Source: Acrocarpospora macrocephala (GTDB lineage Bacteria > Actinomycetota > Actinomycetes > Streptosporangiales > Streptosporangiaceae). Taken from it: a stretch of DNA of 64,000 bases. Location of the stretch: contig NZ_BLAE01000059.1 of assembly GCF_009687865.1 (NCBI RefSeq), forward strand, positions 1 to 64,000, written 5' to 3'. Below the pieces are notes generated by a model that was not told the DNA's origin, did no database searches, and saw only the letters and a program-made list of their open reading frames with translations. The translations under genes were made by a program, and so were the position numbers. Within the stretch, counting starts at the first letter, position 1. Every line of letters starts with the position of its first letter. This document shows, in pieces, positions 34,768 to 42,913 of the stretch.

Positions 34768-35328
34768 TCACCGCAGCAGCTCCTCGCGTAACTCCGGCCT
34801 GCTCAGCAGCGCGACTCGGCCCTTCGTGAGAATGGGGCGGTTGAGTCCGCACACGTCGATAGTCGTCTGGCCTTTGGGCGATCCGCCTTTGGCGCGGTAC
34901 ACGCCGAGGGTGAGGGTCAGCTGGAGATGATCGAAGGGATCCTCCGTCGAGGGGTCGATCAGCAGCGGCTGACCATTCCGGTCGAGCGGGAATCGGTCGC
35001 GCTTCTCGTGGCTGTTGCAGTACGTGCAGGAGAGGAGGTGGTTGAGCCAGTCGAAAGTTCGCAGCGGATTCCTGGCCATCGGCTCGTGGTGGTCGATTGC
35101 CGTGCCCTGGCTGTCGCCGCAGTACATGCAGCGCTCCATTCCGGGAGCCATCTGCCGGAGAACGTCGGTGAGCGGCCGGTGGACGTTCCTTCGCTGCGCC
35201 GAATGTTTCCACAGCTGACGGGCTCCATTGAGCCGGTCGGCGTCGTCGCGATCCGCGACTTGCTGCGTCAGCGCGGCAAGTCGGGAGTTGAGTTCGTCGG
35301 GGATGCCCAGTCGGGTCAGGCGGATCAT
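34768..35328 (-). CDS. HNH endonuclease, PtuB-like partner of the adjacent ATPase
   Basis: The 186-residue protein contains an HNH/zinc core: CMYCGDSQGTAIDHHEPMAR, then LNHLLSCTYCNSHEKRDRFP, i.e. two C-x2-C zinc pairs with the catalytic His in DHH and the N-x2-K/H element. The N-terminal ~60 residues are helical. It starts inside the stop codon of the ATPase gene (ATGA), so the two are made together. In Septu defence systems, PtuB is exactly such an HNH nuclease acting with a PtuA ATPase. The role in phage defence is inferred from architecture. Confidence 0.8.
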   Translation of the reverse strand: MIRLTRLGIPDELNSRLAALTQQVADRDDADRLNGARQLWKHSAQRRNVHRPLTDVLRQMAPGMERCMYCGDSQGTAIDHHEPMARNPLRTFDWLNHLLSCTYCNSHEKRDRFPLDRNGQPLLIDPSTEDPFDHLQLTLTLGVYRAKGGSPKGQTTIDVCGLNRPILTKGRVALLSRPELREELLR

Positions 35329-36668
35329 CTCTCGGGCGGTCCCGTCAGGCCCAATCTGGCAGCTACTTCGTCCGCTCGTGTCGCTGGCGAGCTGGACAGT
35401 TGCCGCTTGAGCTCAAGGTAGCGTTGCTGCGCGTCCTCGTCGGCGTGACCTTCGAGGACGGCGGCTTCGAGCGTGACGAGTTCCTCGCGGAGGCGCTCAG
35501 TCGCCGCCGAATAGGGCGTGTCGAGACCAAACAATTCAGACAGAACAGCGTCGTCGCCGCTGCCATGGACGATTCTCTTGTAGAGGCTCTCGGGAACGAC
35601 GCTGGGCGCTTCTGTTTCGTTCGGGCCCGGGAGGCGAATAAGCCCGCCCTCGTCGGCGTCCTGACAGATATAAGGACTATGCGTGGTGACGATGAACTGG
35701 ATGTTCGGGAAATGTGCTTTCAACCAGCCACCGAGCCGTTGTTGCCAGGACACGTGCAGATGAGCATCGACCTCATTGATGATCACAACCCCCGGATTGA
35801 GAACGACGTGTGGCCAGGCCTCGTCCGTCAACAGGTCACTGCTTTCGAAAATACGTCGGATCAGGTCGGTCACCAACGCCGCGACAGTGCGGTAGCCGTC
35901 GCTCATCTCCCGGAGTGGGAATCGGCGACCGTCATGAACTACCCATAGCCCATCAGAGTCGATGTCGTCGATGCGGTAACCGTCAGGAAGAAGCCCGTCG
36001 CCAAGGATCATCATTGCTGCGTCCTTCACCGCCTGGGCGCCAGGTCGACCTTCAAAGGCCCGGAGATGCAATTCAATGAGCCATGTCACTCCCTCCGCGA
36101 GGGATGCGTCCTCGTGGAAGAGACTCGCCATTCTGGCGACCCGTTCGGGGCCTAGCATCAACCTTTGCGCATCTCCGGATCCGCCGATCAGGCGACGAAA
36201 CGGGCCATATGCGGCACAGAACCAACCTGGGCTGTTCTCATCCCAAGGGCCGGTTTCAGGACTTTCCGCCGGATAGCCGGAAAGAGTTGGCTGGAGTCCG
36301 CGACGAGCGCTGAACTTATCCCGTGGGGCGGGCATTATCCAGTCAATTCCGACATTTAACTCTTCCGGCAGATAATCGCCAATCCAGAAATCATAACCGT
36401 CATCACCAACCAAGCCGACGCGTACTGACGCTTGATCTTCTCCGTGGGTGATCCAGTTCTCGAAGTCTGAAATGAGAGTCCGGGCCACATAAGGTCCGCT
36501 CACCGCCATCGCGATCGCGCGGAGAAGCGCGGTCTTCCCGGATCCGTTTCGTCCCGCGATCACCGTCCATCCCGCGTAGGAGCCATCGGGCCGCGTCAGA
36601 TCCAGGTCAACGGTTCGCGGCCCCGTGAAGCCTTTGACGTTTTCGACCCGCACGGACGAGATGTACAT
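35325..36668 (-). CDS. AAA/ABC-type ATPase, PtuA-like (RecF/OLD-like)
   Basis: The 447-residue protein has Walker A AGRNGSGKT near residue 40, a signature-like MSDGYRTVAAL, a Walker B variant VVIINEVDAHLH (Asn-Glu in place of Asp-Glu) and the switch TTHSPYI. There is no coiled-coil arm or TOPRIM domain, so it is shorter than OLD nucleases and resembles PtuA of Septu. Together with the overlapping HNH gene it forms a two-gene cassette, flanked by a decayed hydrolase on one side and a terminator on the other, as expected for a movable defence island. Confidence 0.8.
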   Translation of the reverse strand: MYISSVRVENVKGFTGPRTVDLDLTRPDGSYAGWTVIAGRNGSGKTALLRAIAMAVSGPYVARTLISDFENWITHGEDQASVRVGLVGDDGYDFWIGDYLPEELNVGIDWIMPAPRDKFSARRGLQPTLSGYPAESPETGPWDENSPGWFCAAYGPFRRLIGGSGDAQRLMLGPERVARMASLFHEDASLAEGVTWLIELHLRAFEGRPGAQAVKDAAMMILGDGLLPDGYRIDDIDSDGLWVVHDGRRFPLREMSDGYRTVAALVTDLIRRIFESSDLLTDEAWPHVVLNPGVVIINEVDAHLHVSWQQRLGGWLKAHFPNIQFIVTTHSPYICQDADEGGLIRLPGPNETEAPSVVPESLYKRIVHGSGDDAVLSELFGLDTPYSAATERLREELVTLEAAVLEGHADEDAQQRYLELKRQLSSSPATRADEVAARLGLTGPPER

Positions 36669-36711
36669 GGGACGACTTTAGCTTTGATCGTCTCGGTGTT
36701 CCGAGGACATG

Positions 36712-36743
36712 ACGACCTCTCCGGTTCCCGCCGGAGAGGTCGT
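36712..36743. terminator. Strong hairpin downstream of the FG-GAP gene
   Basis: ACGACCTCTCCGG pairs perfectly with CCGGAGAGGTCGT around a 6-nt loop. It lies immediately after the FG-GAP stop codon (minus strand) and upstream of the ATPase start, so it separates the two transcripts. Confidence 0.8.
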
Positions 36744-36754
36744 CTGGGAGTGGG

Positions 36755-38398
36755 TTAGCGGGCGGATTCGCCGAAGTTGTCCAAGGGTTCTGTGGTGTCG
36801 GCTATGCCGGGGGAGTCCTGGTGGAGGAACTGGCCGTCGTCGGGGTCGAGGCCGCCGAAGCCGAAGATGCCGAAGGCGTCCTTGCCGAAGACGAGGTTGA
36901 GGGCGCCAGGGCTGGTGGCGCCGCTGCCGGGGACCTCTTCGCCGGGGATGGTGATGAGGAGGTCGGATTCGCCGTTGTTGTTGTAGTCGCCGTTGGTGAG
37001 GGCCGTGCCGAGGGCGTCGTCGGTTTCGGCGGGGTCGCCGAAGGTGAGGTTGTCACCGAAGAGGAACTGCTGGTTGGCGGAGCCGAGGGCGGCTCCCCGG
37101 TCGCCGTAGATGACGTTGACCGCGCCGACGTTGGAGTTCGCGCCGTCCTCGCCGGGGACGCCGATGGCCAGGTCGTCCTGGTTGTCGCCGTTGAAGTCGC
37201 CGGCGGTCAGGGAGCGGCCGAAGGCGTCGCCGGGGTTGCCGGACTCGGAGATGCCGGCGGTGTCCTGGGACCAGATCTGGGCGCCGGTGGTGACCAGGGA
37301 GTTGCCGGAGCGGTAGATCACGTAGACGACGCCTTCGCCGGCGTCCTCGCCGGGGGTGCCGACGGCGAGGTCGTCGGGGAACTGGCCGCTCACGTTGGCG
37401 GCGTTCTCGTTGAAGTCGCCGACGGCCAGGGCGGAGCCGAAGGCGTCCCCGGCCTCCGGGCCGCCGGGGAGCGGGGCCGCCTGGTTCCAGAGCTGGTCGT
37501 TGGCGGTGGACAGGCCGGTGGCGGAGCCGTACAGGACGTTGACGGAACCGGCGTTGTCGACGGCGTCGACCTCGTCGCCGGGGACGCCGATGGCCACGTC
37601 GTCGAAGGCGTCCGTGCCGAGGTCGCCGACCGCGAGGGCGGAGCCGAAACGGTCGCCGGGGGACTGGACGCCCGCGACGCCGCCCGCGCCCTGGGTGAGC
37701 TGGGTGGTCGCGAAGGTGTCGAACCGGAAGTCGCCGAAGCCGAACTGGAGCACCCAGACCTGGCCGGCGTCGGCCACGCTGAGGTCCTCGCCGGGGGCGC
37801 CGACGAACACTTCGGCCTCGAAGTCGTTGTCCACCCGGCCCACGGCCAGGGCGGCACCCCACTGGTCGCCCGGCTCGTTGTCGGCGTCGGACAGGGAGCT
37901 GGCCAGCTCCTGGTCGAGGGTGATGCTGCCGGTGCCGGTCAGGCCGCCGGAGACGTGGCCGAACAGGACGTGGATCGCGCCGGAGTCCTGGGTGAGGCCG
38001 CGGTCCTCGCCGGGGACGCCGATGATCAGGTCGTCGATGCTGTTGCCGTCGACGTCGCCCACCGCGAGGGCCGCCCCGAACCGGTCTCCCGTCTCCGGTC
38101 CGGGGTCGTCCATGATGCTCGGGTCGATGCCGGGGCTGTTCTGCTGGAAGGTCTGGCTGCCGCCGCTGCCGAGGCCGTCGGGGCCGCCGTACAGGATGTG
38201 GACGAGGCCGGCGTCTTGGATCGCTCCAATGTTCTCGGAGGGGACGCCGATGGCGGCGTCCGCGTACCCGTCGCTGTCGAAGTCGGCGTGGAGTTCGACG
38301 CTGACCGAGTCGGCTTGGGCCGGTGGGGCGAGGGCGGCGGAGCCGCCGAGGGCGACGATGACGGCGACCGCCGCCCGGGTGAGATGGCGATGGATCAT
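36755..38398 (-). CDS. Secreted FG-GAP repeat (integrin-alpha-like beta-propeller) protein
   Basis: The 547-residue protein has a signal peptide (HRHLTRAAVAVIVALGG... PPAQA) and about seven ~65-residue repeats of the type GDxFGxALAVGDxxxDxxDDLAIGVPGED, each with an integrin-type calcium loop (DxDxDGxxD, e.g. DFDSDGYAD, DVDGNSIDD, DFNGDNQDD). This predicts a complete seven-bladed extracellular propeller. No catalytic domain is fused. Its role may be adhesion or ligand binding at the cell surface. AGGAGG lies eight bases before the ATG. It is monocistronic. Confidence 0.9.
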   Translation of the reverse strand: MIHRHLTRAAVAVIVALGGSAALAPPAQADSVSVELHADFDSDGYADAAIGVPSENIGAIQDAGLVHILYGGPDGLGSGGSQTFQQNSPGIDPSIMDDPGPETGDRFGAALAVGDVDGNSIDDLIIGVPGEDRGLTQDSGAIHVLFGHVSGGLTGTGSITLDQELASSLSDADNEPGDQWGAALAVGRVDNDFEAEVFVGAPGEDLSVADAGQVWVLQFGFGDFRFDTFATTQLTQGAGGVAGVQSPGDRFGSALAVGDLGTDAFDDVAIGVPGDEVDAVDNAGSVNVLYGSATGLSTANDQLWNQAAPLPGGPEAGDAFGSALAVGDFNENAANVSGQFPDDLAVGTPGEDAGEGVVYVIYRSGNSLVTTGAQIWSQDTAGISESGNPGDAFGRSLTAGDFNGDNQDDLAIGVPGEDGANSNVGAVNVIYGDRGAALGSANQQFLFGDNLTFGDPAETDDALGTALTNGDYNNNGESDLLITIPGEEVPGSGATSPGALNLVFGKDAFGIFGFGGLDPDDGQFLHQDSPGIADTTEPLDNFGESAR

Positions 38399-38506
38399 GA
38401 AATGTTCCTCCTTGTCAGGGGTGAAAGCTCGACAAGGGAAACAGCCGTTATTCCGCTTGATCTGCGGAAATGTCCGCAGTTGTTGGGTGCAAAAGGACGT
38501 CGTGCG

Positions 38507-39745
38507 TCAGGCGAATAGGTATTTGTCCGTGAAGGGGTTGCGGAATTTTCCGGATGGGTCGAGGTCGTCGGCCAGAGCTTGGAAGTCGGGGAGGCGGGTG
38601 TAGAGGGGGCGCAGGGCGTCCGGTGGGGTGGTGAAGATCTTGGCCCAGTGCGGGCGGGGGGCGAACGGCGCGAGCGCCTCTTCGATGCGGGCGACCGCCG
38701 GGAGCACGGCCGGGGTGTCGGCGATCCAGGTGAAGTGCAGGGCCACGGTGTCCCGCTCGTAGCACGGGCTGAGCCAGAGCCGGTCGGCGGCGATGGTACG
38801 GATCTCGCAGATCCGCAGGACCGGGTGGATATGGTCGCGGATCGTGTCGAGCGCGCCGAGCGCCGCGACGGCGTCGGAGGCGTCGATCATGAATTCCGAT
38901 TGCAGTTCGTCACCCGCGCTGGGAATCCGGTCGGGCCGGAAGTGCGGCAGCCGCTCGAACCAAGGGCCGGGAATGTCCGATTGTACGGTGCAGCTGTCGG
39001 GCGACATTCCGGGCACGGGATGCCGTGGCCCGTCGGCGGGTTCTGCCGGGATCGGCACGACGGCTTCGCCGTCCCGCCGCTTCACCCACACCTGATTGAT
39101 CACCGGCCCTCGCCAGTCCGTGAAAAGACTCACGCTGTACGCACTAGACACGATTTCCTGAAATTTCGGGAAAAGGGCGTCCAATGGCAGCGCTTCGTAA
39201 ACACGTTGCCGCACCTGAAAGGACGGAACCAGGTCCAGTTCCAGGGCGACCACTACGCCCAGCGCCCCAAGCCCGACCACAGCCCCGTCGAACCCCTCGT
39301 CCCCCCGCCTTAGCGTGACGAGATCACCCTCAGCTGTGACCAGCTCAAGCCCCGCAACGGCCGCCGAGAGATTCGCGTTCCCCACCCCCGACCCATGCGT
39401 CCCGGTCGCACACGCCCCCGCCACCGAGATATGCGGCAACGACCCCAGATTCCCCAGCGCGAACCCACGCTCATCGATATACCGCGCCACATCCGCATAC
39501 CGCAGCCCGCCACCCACCCGCACCCGAGCCCGGTCCGCGTCCACCTCGACAACCGGCTCCAGCCCCCCAAGCTCCACCAGCTCAGCGGGAGTATCACCGA
39601 CCTCGTTGAACGAATGCCGAGTCCCCAGCGCCCGAATCCGCGGACTCCGCGCCACAACCCCCTGCAACTCCGAGACCGACACCGGCCGATGAACCCGCGC
39701 CGCACTGTAGGTGAGATTCCCCGCCCAATTGACTTCCATCGCCAT
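38507..39745 (-). CDS. Alditol (xylitol/sorbitol) oxidase, VAO-type flavoprotein
   Basis: The 412-residue protein closely follows Streptomyces AldO: NWAGNLTYSA at the start, RALGTRHSFNEV, the covalent-FAD motif ATGTHGSGVGN with the linking His, VSLFTDWRGPVINQVWVKRR, and the C-terminal ARPHWAKIFT and DPSGKFRNPF blocks. AldO oxidises the C1 hydroxyl of xylitol or sorbitol with O2, releasing H2O2, in the cytosol. ATG 39745 (or 39739) is the likely start; an upstream open frame to 40000 shows no resemblance to the family. Confidence 0.92.
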   Translation of the reverse strand: MAMEVNWAGNLTYSAARVHRPVSVSELQGVVARSPRIRALGTRHSFNEVGDTPAELVELGGLEPVVEVDADRARVRVGGGLRYADVARYIDERGFALGNLGSLPHISVAGACATGTHGSGVGNANLSAAVAGLELVTAEGDLVTLRRGDEGFDGAVVGLGALGVVVALELDLVPSFQVRQRVYEALPLDALFPKFQEIVSSAYSVSLFTDWRGPVINQVWVKRRDGEAVVPIPAEPADGPRHPVPGMSPDSCTVQSDIPGPWFERLPHFRPDRIPSAGDELQSEFMIDASDAVAALGALDTIRDHIHPVLRICEIRTIAADRLWLSPCYERDTVALHFTWIADTPAVLPAVARIEEALAPFAPRPHWAKIFTTPPDALRPLYTRLPDFQALADDLDPSGKFRNPFTDKYLFA

Positions 39746-40117
39746 GGCCACGACCCTAACCACCTCCCCACAACCCACGGAGAGCGGGTCGGTAGCCCAA
39801 CAGGCTCGGCACTCCCACGACGCGAAAGACCGCCCGGCGGCACGCGCGGAGCGCCCAACCGAGTGCCGCTGTCGCCGGGTTTCGCGCCGTATCCGGCGCC
39901 GTTCACGCAGGCGGTGGTCCTCGCCGCCCTGGCGCCGAGTGGTTGCGGCGGCTAGCAGGACGGGCCCTGCTCTTGCGCACGCTCGCCGCTTGGTTGCCAA
40001 AGGTGCAGTCGGCTACAGCTTTCCTTTGGCACGCTCGCCGGCTCAGTGCCAAAAGCGGCCGGAGGATGGGCGCACGTTGCCTGCCGGGCCGTGGGGGAGC
40101 GCTAGCCTGGGTGGGCG
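39746..40117. other. Gene-free region with a small inverted repeat
   Basis: I see no supportable gene in this 372-bp gap between divergent genes. It contains TGCCAAAGG and CCTTTGGCA (near 39997 and 40025), a 9-bp inverted repeat, plus a further GTGCCAAA a little downstream. This could be an operator or a hairpin. Most of the remaining sequence is GC-rich without motif. Confidence 0.4.
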
Positions 40118-41266
40118 ATGAGTAGTCTCGTGACGCCGGTGGGGGAGTTTGAGCTCGTCCGAGCCACCGGGAATGGTCGTGATGGGCTTCGGGCCTGGGA
40201 TGCGGCTGATGAGTATCTGTTGCGGCATCTGGCGGAGACGGTGCATCTGGCCGGTGAGGTGGTGGTTTTCGGGGATCGGTGGGGGGCGATTTCTACCGCG
40301 CTGGCGGAGTGGGGGCCCAGTCAGGTCAGTGATTCGTTTCTTGGTCAGCGGGCGACGCGGTTGAACCTTGAGCTCAATGGGGTGGCGGGACCGCGGCTGC
40401 TTTCGACGTTGGATTCGCTGCCGGAGCGGATCGATGTGCTGGTGGTTCGGGTGCCGAAGAGTTTGGCGCTGCTGGAGGATCAGTTGCACAGGCTCGCGCC
40501 CTCGGTTCATGAGGGGACGGTGATCGTCGGGGCGGGGATGGTCACGGAGATTCATACGTCCACGTTGGCGTTGTTCGAGCGGATTCTTGGTCCGACCAGG
40601 ACGTCGCTGGCGGTGAAGAAGGCGCGGCTCATCTTCTGTGCGCCGGACATGGGGATCAAGCGGACCGGCAGTCCGTGGCCGCGTACCTACGATCTCCCGG
40701 AGGGTGTCGGCGTGGTTTCGGGGCGGACCGTAACCAATTACGCGGGGGTGTTCTGCGCGGATCGGCTCGATATCGGGACGCGGTTCCTGTTGCGTCATCT
40801 CCCGGTGCGGAGCGGGCAGGTCGTGGATCTCGGCTGCGGGAACGGGGTGGTCGGGCTGGCCGCCGCGCTGGCCGATCCGGGTGCGGAAGTGACGTTCGTG
40901 GACGAGTCCTACCATGCGGTGGCCTCGGCGGAGGCGACCTTCCACGCCAATACAGCAGCCCCCGGCCGTTTCCTCGTCACTGACGGCATGTCGGAAATAT
41001 CGCCCGGCAGTGTGGATCTCGTCCTGAACAACCCGCCGTTCCACAGCCATCGGGCCATCGGCGACGCCACCGCCTGGGAGATGTTCACCGGCTCCCGCCG
41101 CGCCCTGCGCCCCGGCGGCGAACTCTACGTCATCGGCAACCGCCACCTCGGCTACCACGTCAAACTCCGCCGCGCCTTCGGCAACTGCGACCTGGTGGCC
41201 AGCGACCCCAAGTTCGTCATCCTCCGCGCAGTCAAAAGCCCTGCCGCCGGACGATCCGAAAGGTAA
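40118..41266 (+). CDS. RlmG/RsmC-like rRNA (guanine-N2) methyltransferase
   Basis: The 382-residue protein has the RsmC/RlmG two-domain layout: an N-terminal degenerate methyltransferase-like half, then a catalytic half with the SAM motif VVDLGCGNGVVGLAAAL and the LVLNNPPFHSH (NPPF) motif that binds the target guanine. A TNYAGVFCADRLDIGTRFLL segment links the halves. The family modifies G in small- or large-subunit rRNA; which site is modified here cannot be told. Start ATG 40118 follows GGGTGGG. Confidence 0.85.
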   Translation: MSSLVTPVGEFELVRATGNGRDGLRAWDAADEYLLRHLAETVHLAGEVVVFGDRWGAISTALAEWGPSQVSDSFLGQRATRLNLELNGVAGPRLLSTLDSLPERIDVLVVRVPKSLALLEDQLHRLAPSVHEGTVIVGAGMVTEIHTSTLALFERILGPTRTSLAVKKARLIFCAPDMGIKRTGSPWPRTYDLPEGVGVVSGRTVTNYAGVFCADRLDIGTRFLLRHLPVRSGQVVDLGCGNGVVGLAAALADPGAEVTFVDESYHAVASAEATFHANTAAPGRFLVTDGMSEISPGSVDLVLNNPPFHSHRAIGDATAWEMFTGSRRALRPGGELYVIGNRHLGYHVKLRRAFGNCDLVASDPKFVILRAVKSPAAGRSER

Positions 41267-41381
41267 AGCCGAGCGCAATGCGCCACTTACTTGGCGCGCC
41301 ACCAGAATGACGCAGGTCACCAAGTCGCTCGCCGTTATCCGGCGCCCAAGGCGGTTCCGTTAGGGGTACGAAAGGTAAGAG

Positions 41382-41594
41382 ATGACGGAAGTCGGCCGGA
41401 TCCGGTTCATGGACGCGCAGCCCGTCAATCTGGACGGGTTCGCGGTGGAGAACGCGGAGCTGGGCCTGGTGGCGCTGGCCTCGCCGCACGATCCCGAGCC
41501 GGGCCTGGTCGTCCGGGATGGCGTGGTGGCCGAGCTGGACGGCGTGCGTTCCTATTCGGGGTGGGTGAACGTGGCGATTGTCGCGGTGAACTGA
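41382..41594 (+). pseudogene. N-terminal fragment of a B12-dependent diol dehydratase large subunit gene (pduC-like)
   Basis: The frame starts at ATG 41382 after GAAAGGTAAGAG. RIRFMDAQPVNLDGF, LGLVALASPHDPEPGLVV and GVVAELDGV align, from memory, with PduC residues ~5-54 (KRPVNQDGFV..., FIAMESPNDPKPSIKIVNGAVTELDG). Similarity stops at about 41550, exactly where the stop codon of the convergent NRPS gene lies; the last ~14 codons are antisense to it. The missing middle of such a gene is found at 17111-17344 on the other strand. Confidence 0.75.
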
Positions 41595-42913
41595 TTGGCG
41601 AGGGCTTGCATTGATGAGGCTTTGAAGAGGTCGGTGCTGTAGTCGAGGATGCCGGCCAGGCCGTCGCCCAGTGGCCACATCTGTACGGCGACCTCGGCCT
41701 TGGTGTAGCGGGAGCCGGGGCCGGGATAGAACTCGGCGGTCAGGTCGCCGAGTGAGGGGCGGAGCATGTCGTTCTGCGGTGTGTTCTGTAGTGCGAACAT
41801 GGCCTGGCACAGGGGTAGCCTGCTCAGGTCGCGTGGTAGTCGCAGTGCGGTGATCACCTTCTCGTATGGCGTGTCCGCTCGTGTCATTGCCTCGATCACG
41901 ATCTTCCTGACCCGTTTGGCCAGCTCTCCCGGCCCTGGATTTCCTGATAAATCCGCTCGAATCGCCAGCGTGTTGGCGAAGGAGCCGATCATCGGCGCGT
42001 ACTCGGCCTTGGATCTTCCGGCGACCGGCACGCCGACGCAGAAGTCCTTCTGTCCGGTCGCCCGTCCGAGCGTGGCCTGGAAGGCCGCCATCAGGACCAT
42101 GAACGGCGTGCACCGCTCCCGACGCGAGAACCGCTCCAACCCTCGGACGGTCTCGCCCGTCACCTGGAACCGTACTGCGGCCCCCCGACCGGTCCACCGT
42201 GACGGCCGCGCATGGTCGATGGGCAGGTCCAGATTGGGCGTCCCGGCCAGTCGCTCGGCCAGGAACGTCACGGCAGGCCCGACGTCTCGTTCCCGCTCCC
42301 ACGCTGCGAACGCCGTATACGGCATCACCAGTTCCGGCAGTTCCGGCTCCCGCCCTTCCACGGCGGCGGCGTAGCACTCGGCCAGTTCCCGCATCAGCAC
42401 GTCCAGCGCCCACCCGTCGGCCGCGATGTGATGCAGCACGATGCACAGCAGCATGTGATCGTCGACCACCCGCAGCAGCGCCACCCGCCACGGCGGCTCC
42501 ATCTCCAGGTCGAAAGGACGGTTCACGAACGCGTCCACCACGACCGCCGGATCCCCTAGCAGTTCCCTCCGTTCCAGGGTGACCGGCCCGGGCGGCAGGA
42601 TGAACTGCCGAGGCCCCGCGCCGGTCATCCGAAAACGGGCCCGCAGCACCTCGTGCCGGGCGGCGATCCGGGTGAACGCCGCCGCGAGCAGCTCCGGCCG
42701 TACCGGACCGCGCAGCCATACGCACCACGGCACGTGATAGCTGGTGTCCTCGGGGTCGAACGCGCTGAGGAACCACAGCCGCTCCTGCCCGGTCGACAGC
42801 GGCGCCATCACCCCTCTCTTCTCCCCGAGGGTGCGCCGCAGTGCCTCCCGGCGCTCGGGCGGCACCCTGGCGAGCCGGTCCAGCAGGGCGGCCCGCAGAT
42901 CCGGCGAGATCAC
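41552..42913 (-). CDS. NRPS condensation-domain protein (last gene of the operon)
   Basis: The 453-residue protein is a single condensation domain: PLSTGQERLWFL (C1), RHEVLRARF (C2), LHHIAADGW (C3, intact HHxxxDG), YTAFAAWER (C4), GVPVAGRSK (C5/C6) and PLCQAMFALQN (C7). It would join two carrier-bound amino acids or act in release. The GTG start at 42913 overlaps the preceding stop (GTGA). It ends abruptly at THPE with the stop at 41552-41554, right at the break with the diol dehydratase relic, so a longer C-A-T original cannot be excluded. Confidence 0.88.
   Translation of the reverse strand: MISPDLRAALLDRLARVPPERREALRRTLGEKRGVMAPLSTGQERLWFLSAFDPEDTSYHVPWCVWLRGPVRPELLAAAFTRIAARHEVLRARFRMTGAGPRQFILPPGPVTLERRELLGDPAVVVDAFVNRPFDLEMEPPWRVALLRVVDDHMLLCIVLHHIAADGWALDVLMRELAECYAAAVEGREPELPELVMPYTAFAAWERERDVGPAVTFLAERLAGTPNLDLPIDHARPSRWTGRGAAVRFQVTGETVRGLERFSRRERCTPFMVLMAAFQATLGRATGQKDFCVGVPVAGRSKAEYAPMIGSFANTLAIRADLSGNPGPGELAKRVRKIVIEAMTRADTPYEKVITALRLPRDLSRLPLCQAMFALQNTPQNDMLRPSLGDLTAEFYPGPGSRYTKAEVAVQMWPLGDGLAGILDYSTDLFKASSMQALANQFTATIATFTHPE

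Noticed and set aside
39746-40000. Upstream extension of the alditol oxidase frame
   Set aside because: Arg/Ala-rich and unlike any AldO N-terminus; the family start motif begins right after ATG 39745.
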